Source of the DNA: Owenia fusiformis
Lineage: Eukaryota; Annelida; Polychaeta; Sabellida; Oweniidae
NCBI GenBank assembly: GCA_903813345.2
Contig: CAIIXF020000009.1
Span: forward strand, 26,694,740-26,758,739
Direction: 5' to 3'
Length of the DNA stretch: 64,000 nucleotides
Positions 62,853 through 64,000 of the stretch are shown here, piece by piece. Below the pieces are notes generated by a model. It was not told the DNA's origin, ran no database searches, and was given only the letters and a program-made list of their open reading frames with translations. Position 1 is the stretch's first letter. The number at the start of each line of letters is the position of its first letter. A program made the position numbers and the translations under genes.

Positions 62853-64000
62853 ATAGAACATTTGCTAGATGACATCAAACAATACTAGAGACAGCTGGTG
62901 GAAAATGTGTGATATCAAAGATAGTGCTGACTTAGCAGGGATGATTAAAAAATACACATACACACAAAATGTCTGACATCATAAAAGGAATGCAACTTAT
63001 ACATAGCACATAAAAAATTGAATTTTTGAACTTAACATAGCTATTGAAGTCTCTAATATGTATGATTCAGTCGAAAAACTTCACCAATCCATTGGTCATC
63101 TGAATTGCATGAGAACTTGGGTAAATTGGAGTACTTCGATGTTGTAGATGCAATTATTTTAGTAAACCACTATTTGCTAAATTGAACACTCAGAAAATTC
63201 AAAAAGTAAATTAATTAAAAAATTTATTTTAGGTCACATTGTACAATTAACAATGCAGTTAATGTTGGACATTACAAACATATGTTACATATTGACTTGC
63301 ATAGGTGCATGTCGTAACATACTGCAGGCTGAGTCTACATGTATTAAACAAAATTAAAAGTGATATTAAGGCCAGTCAATTTTTAGTTTTAGACTGTGCC
63401 ATCGTTTTTATCTTTTAGAAAAGACACATTATTTACATTTAAATAGTCAATACAATATTTCCCAAATTTTGGGCAGTAATGGCGTTTGCATGAACTCCTT
63501 TTTTGTTGTGAGTTATGTGATATCCATGGTGACCAGAAACCATTATTGTCCTTGGCCTAATATACAGTAAAACCTCTACAGTGAAGCATGTGTTAATCAA
63601 CTTCTCCAATATCACTTTAGAAAAAATTGTTGTAAAATAAAACCTTTGAAGCTGTACACAGCTGTAACCCAAACACATCTGTAGGTCAAACAGATGTTGG
63701 CTCATACAAGATAATGTTAATGATATGCTGTATGCCAAATAATGAAATCAGATCACTTCTTTGGAACGGCAGTGTTCCACTTGTACAGGTTTTACCTAAT
63801 ATATATTATTTTTGCAATAACTGGTGCTTTTAACTTTTTAACTTCAGGGTTTGAAGGTTAATATATATTTACATGATATTAATCAGTTCTGGACTATATT
63901 TCATTTCAAAACAACTTACATTGTTATAAATATTTATATTCGTAAATACTTGTATGAAGGAACATTGTTTTATACTATATAACATATGAGATCTTCCATT
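62853..64000. other. 3' flank of claudin-like gene 3
   Basis: Probable 3' UTR then intergenic DNA. A variant poly(A) signal ATTAAA occurs near 62945. The 99-codon minus frame at 63439-63738 has no signature. Confidence 0.45.

Noticed and set aside
1-64000. tRNA, rRNA or other structured RNA genes
   Set aside because: None recognised by eye on either strand; a covariance-model search would be needed and could still find small RNAs.

Overview
The window is nuclear DNA from an AT-rich, intron-rich invertebrate. It has GT-AG introns with matched phases, many short inverted-repeat elements and minisatellites, and no bacterial operon structure. A nicotinic receptor with a Pro-Ala pore entrance suggests a lophotrochozoan, most likely a mollusc. 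That assignment is an inference from family knowledge; no search was possible.

Layout. The first 36.9 kb holds no convincing gene body. It contains a dense series of non-autonomous inverted-repeat elements (5.9-6.7, 9.2, 10.4-12.65, 17.4, 22.5 and 32.5-33.4 kb), a 1.4-kb array of 28-bp repeats (12.67-14.10 kb) and a 0.9-kb array of 21-bp repeats (15.05-15.93 kb). One 55-nt open segment at 25470 looks like the signal-peptide exon of the receptor downstream. Six further exons at 36899-40262 (+) encode an almost complete nicotinic acetylcholine receptor alpha-type subunit. It has the Cys-loop, vicinal cysteines, aromatic box and four membrane helices. Pro-Ala-Lys at the mouth of TM2 replaces the usual Gly-Glu-Lys, which predicts anion selectivity.

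From 43.1 to 62.9 kb three tandem, co-oriented paralogs encode small four-helix proteins of the claudin/PMP22 type (170, 156 and 175 aa). All have three exons and two phase-1 introns. The first two share about 0.9 kb or more of upstream sequence and are a recent segmental duplication. The third is more diverged and expanded by repeats in its introns. Between copies two and three, on the minus strand, a two-exon gene (51356-52314) appears to encode a small secreted-then-anchored type I membrane protein with a six-cysteine ectodomain. I could not assign its family.

The intergenic and intronic DNA at 53.5-61.5 kb carries three long foldback palindromes, several short hairpin elements and a 1-kb 23-bp minisatellite. 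Intron 2 of the third claudin-like gene holds about eight ~90-bp degenerate copies of the end of exon 2, each including its splice donor. This is the most unusual local structure in the window. The four genes are all membrane proteins, but nothing in the sequence shows that they act together.
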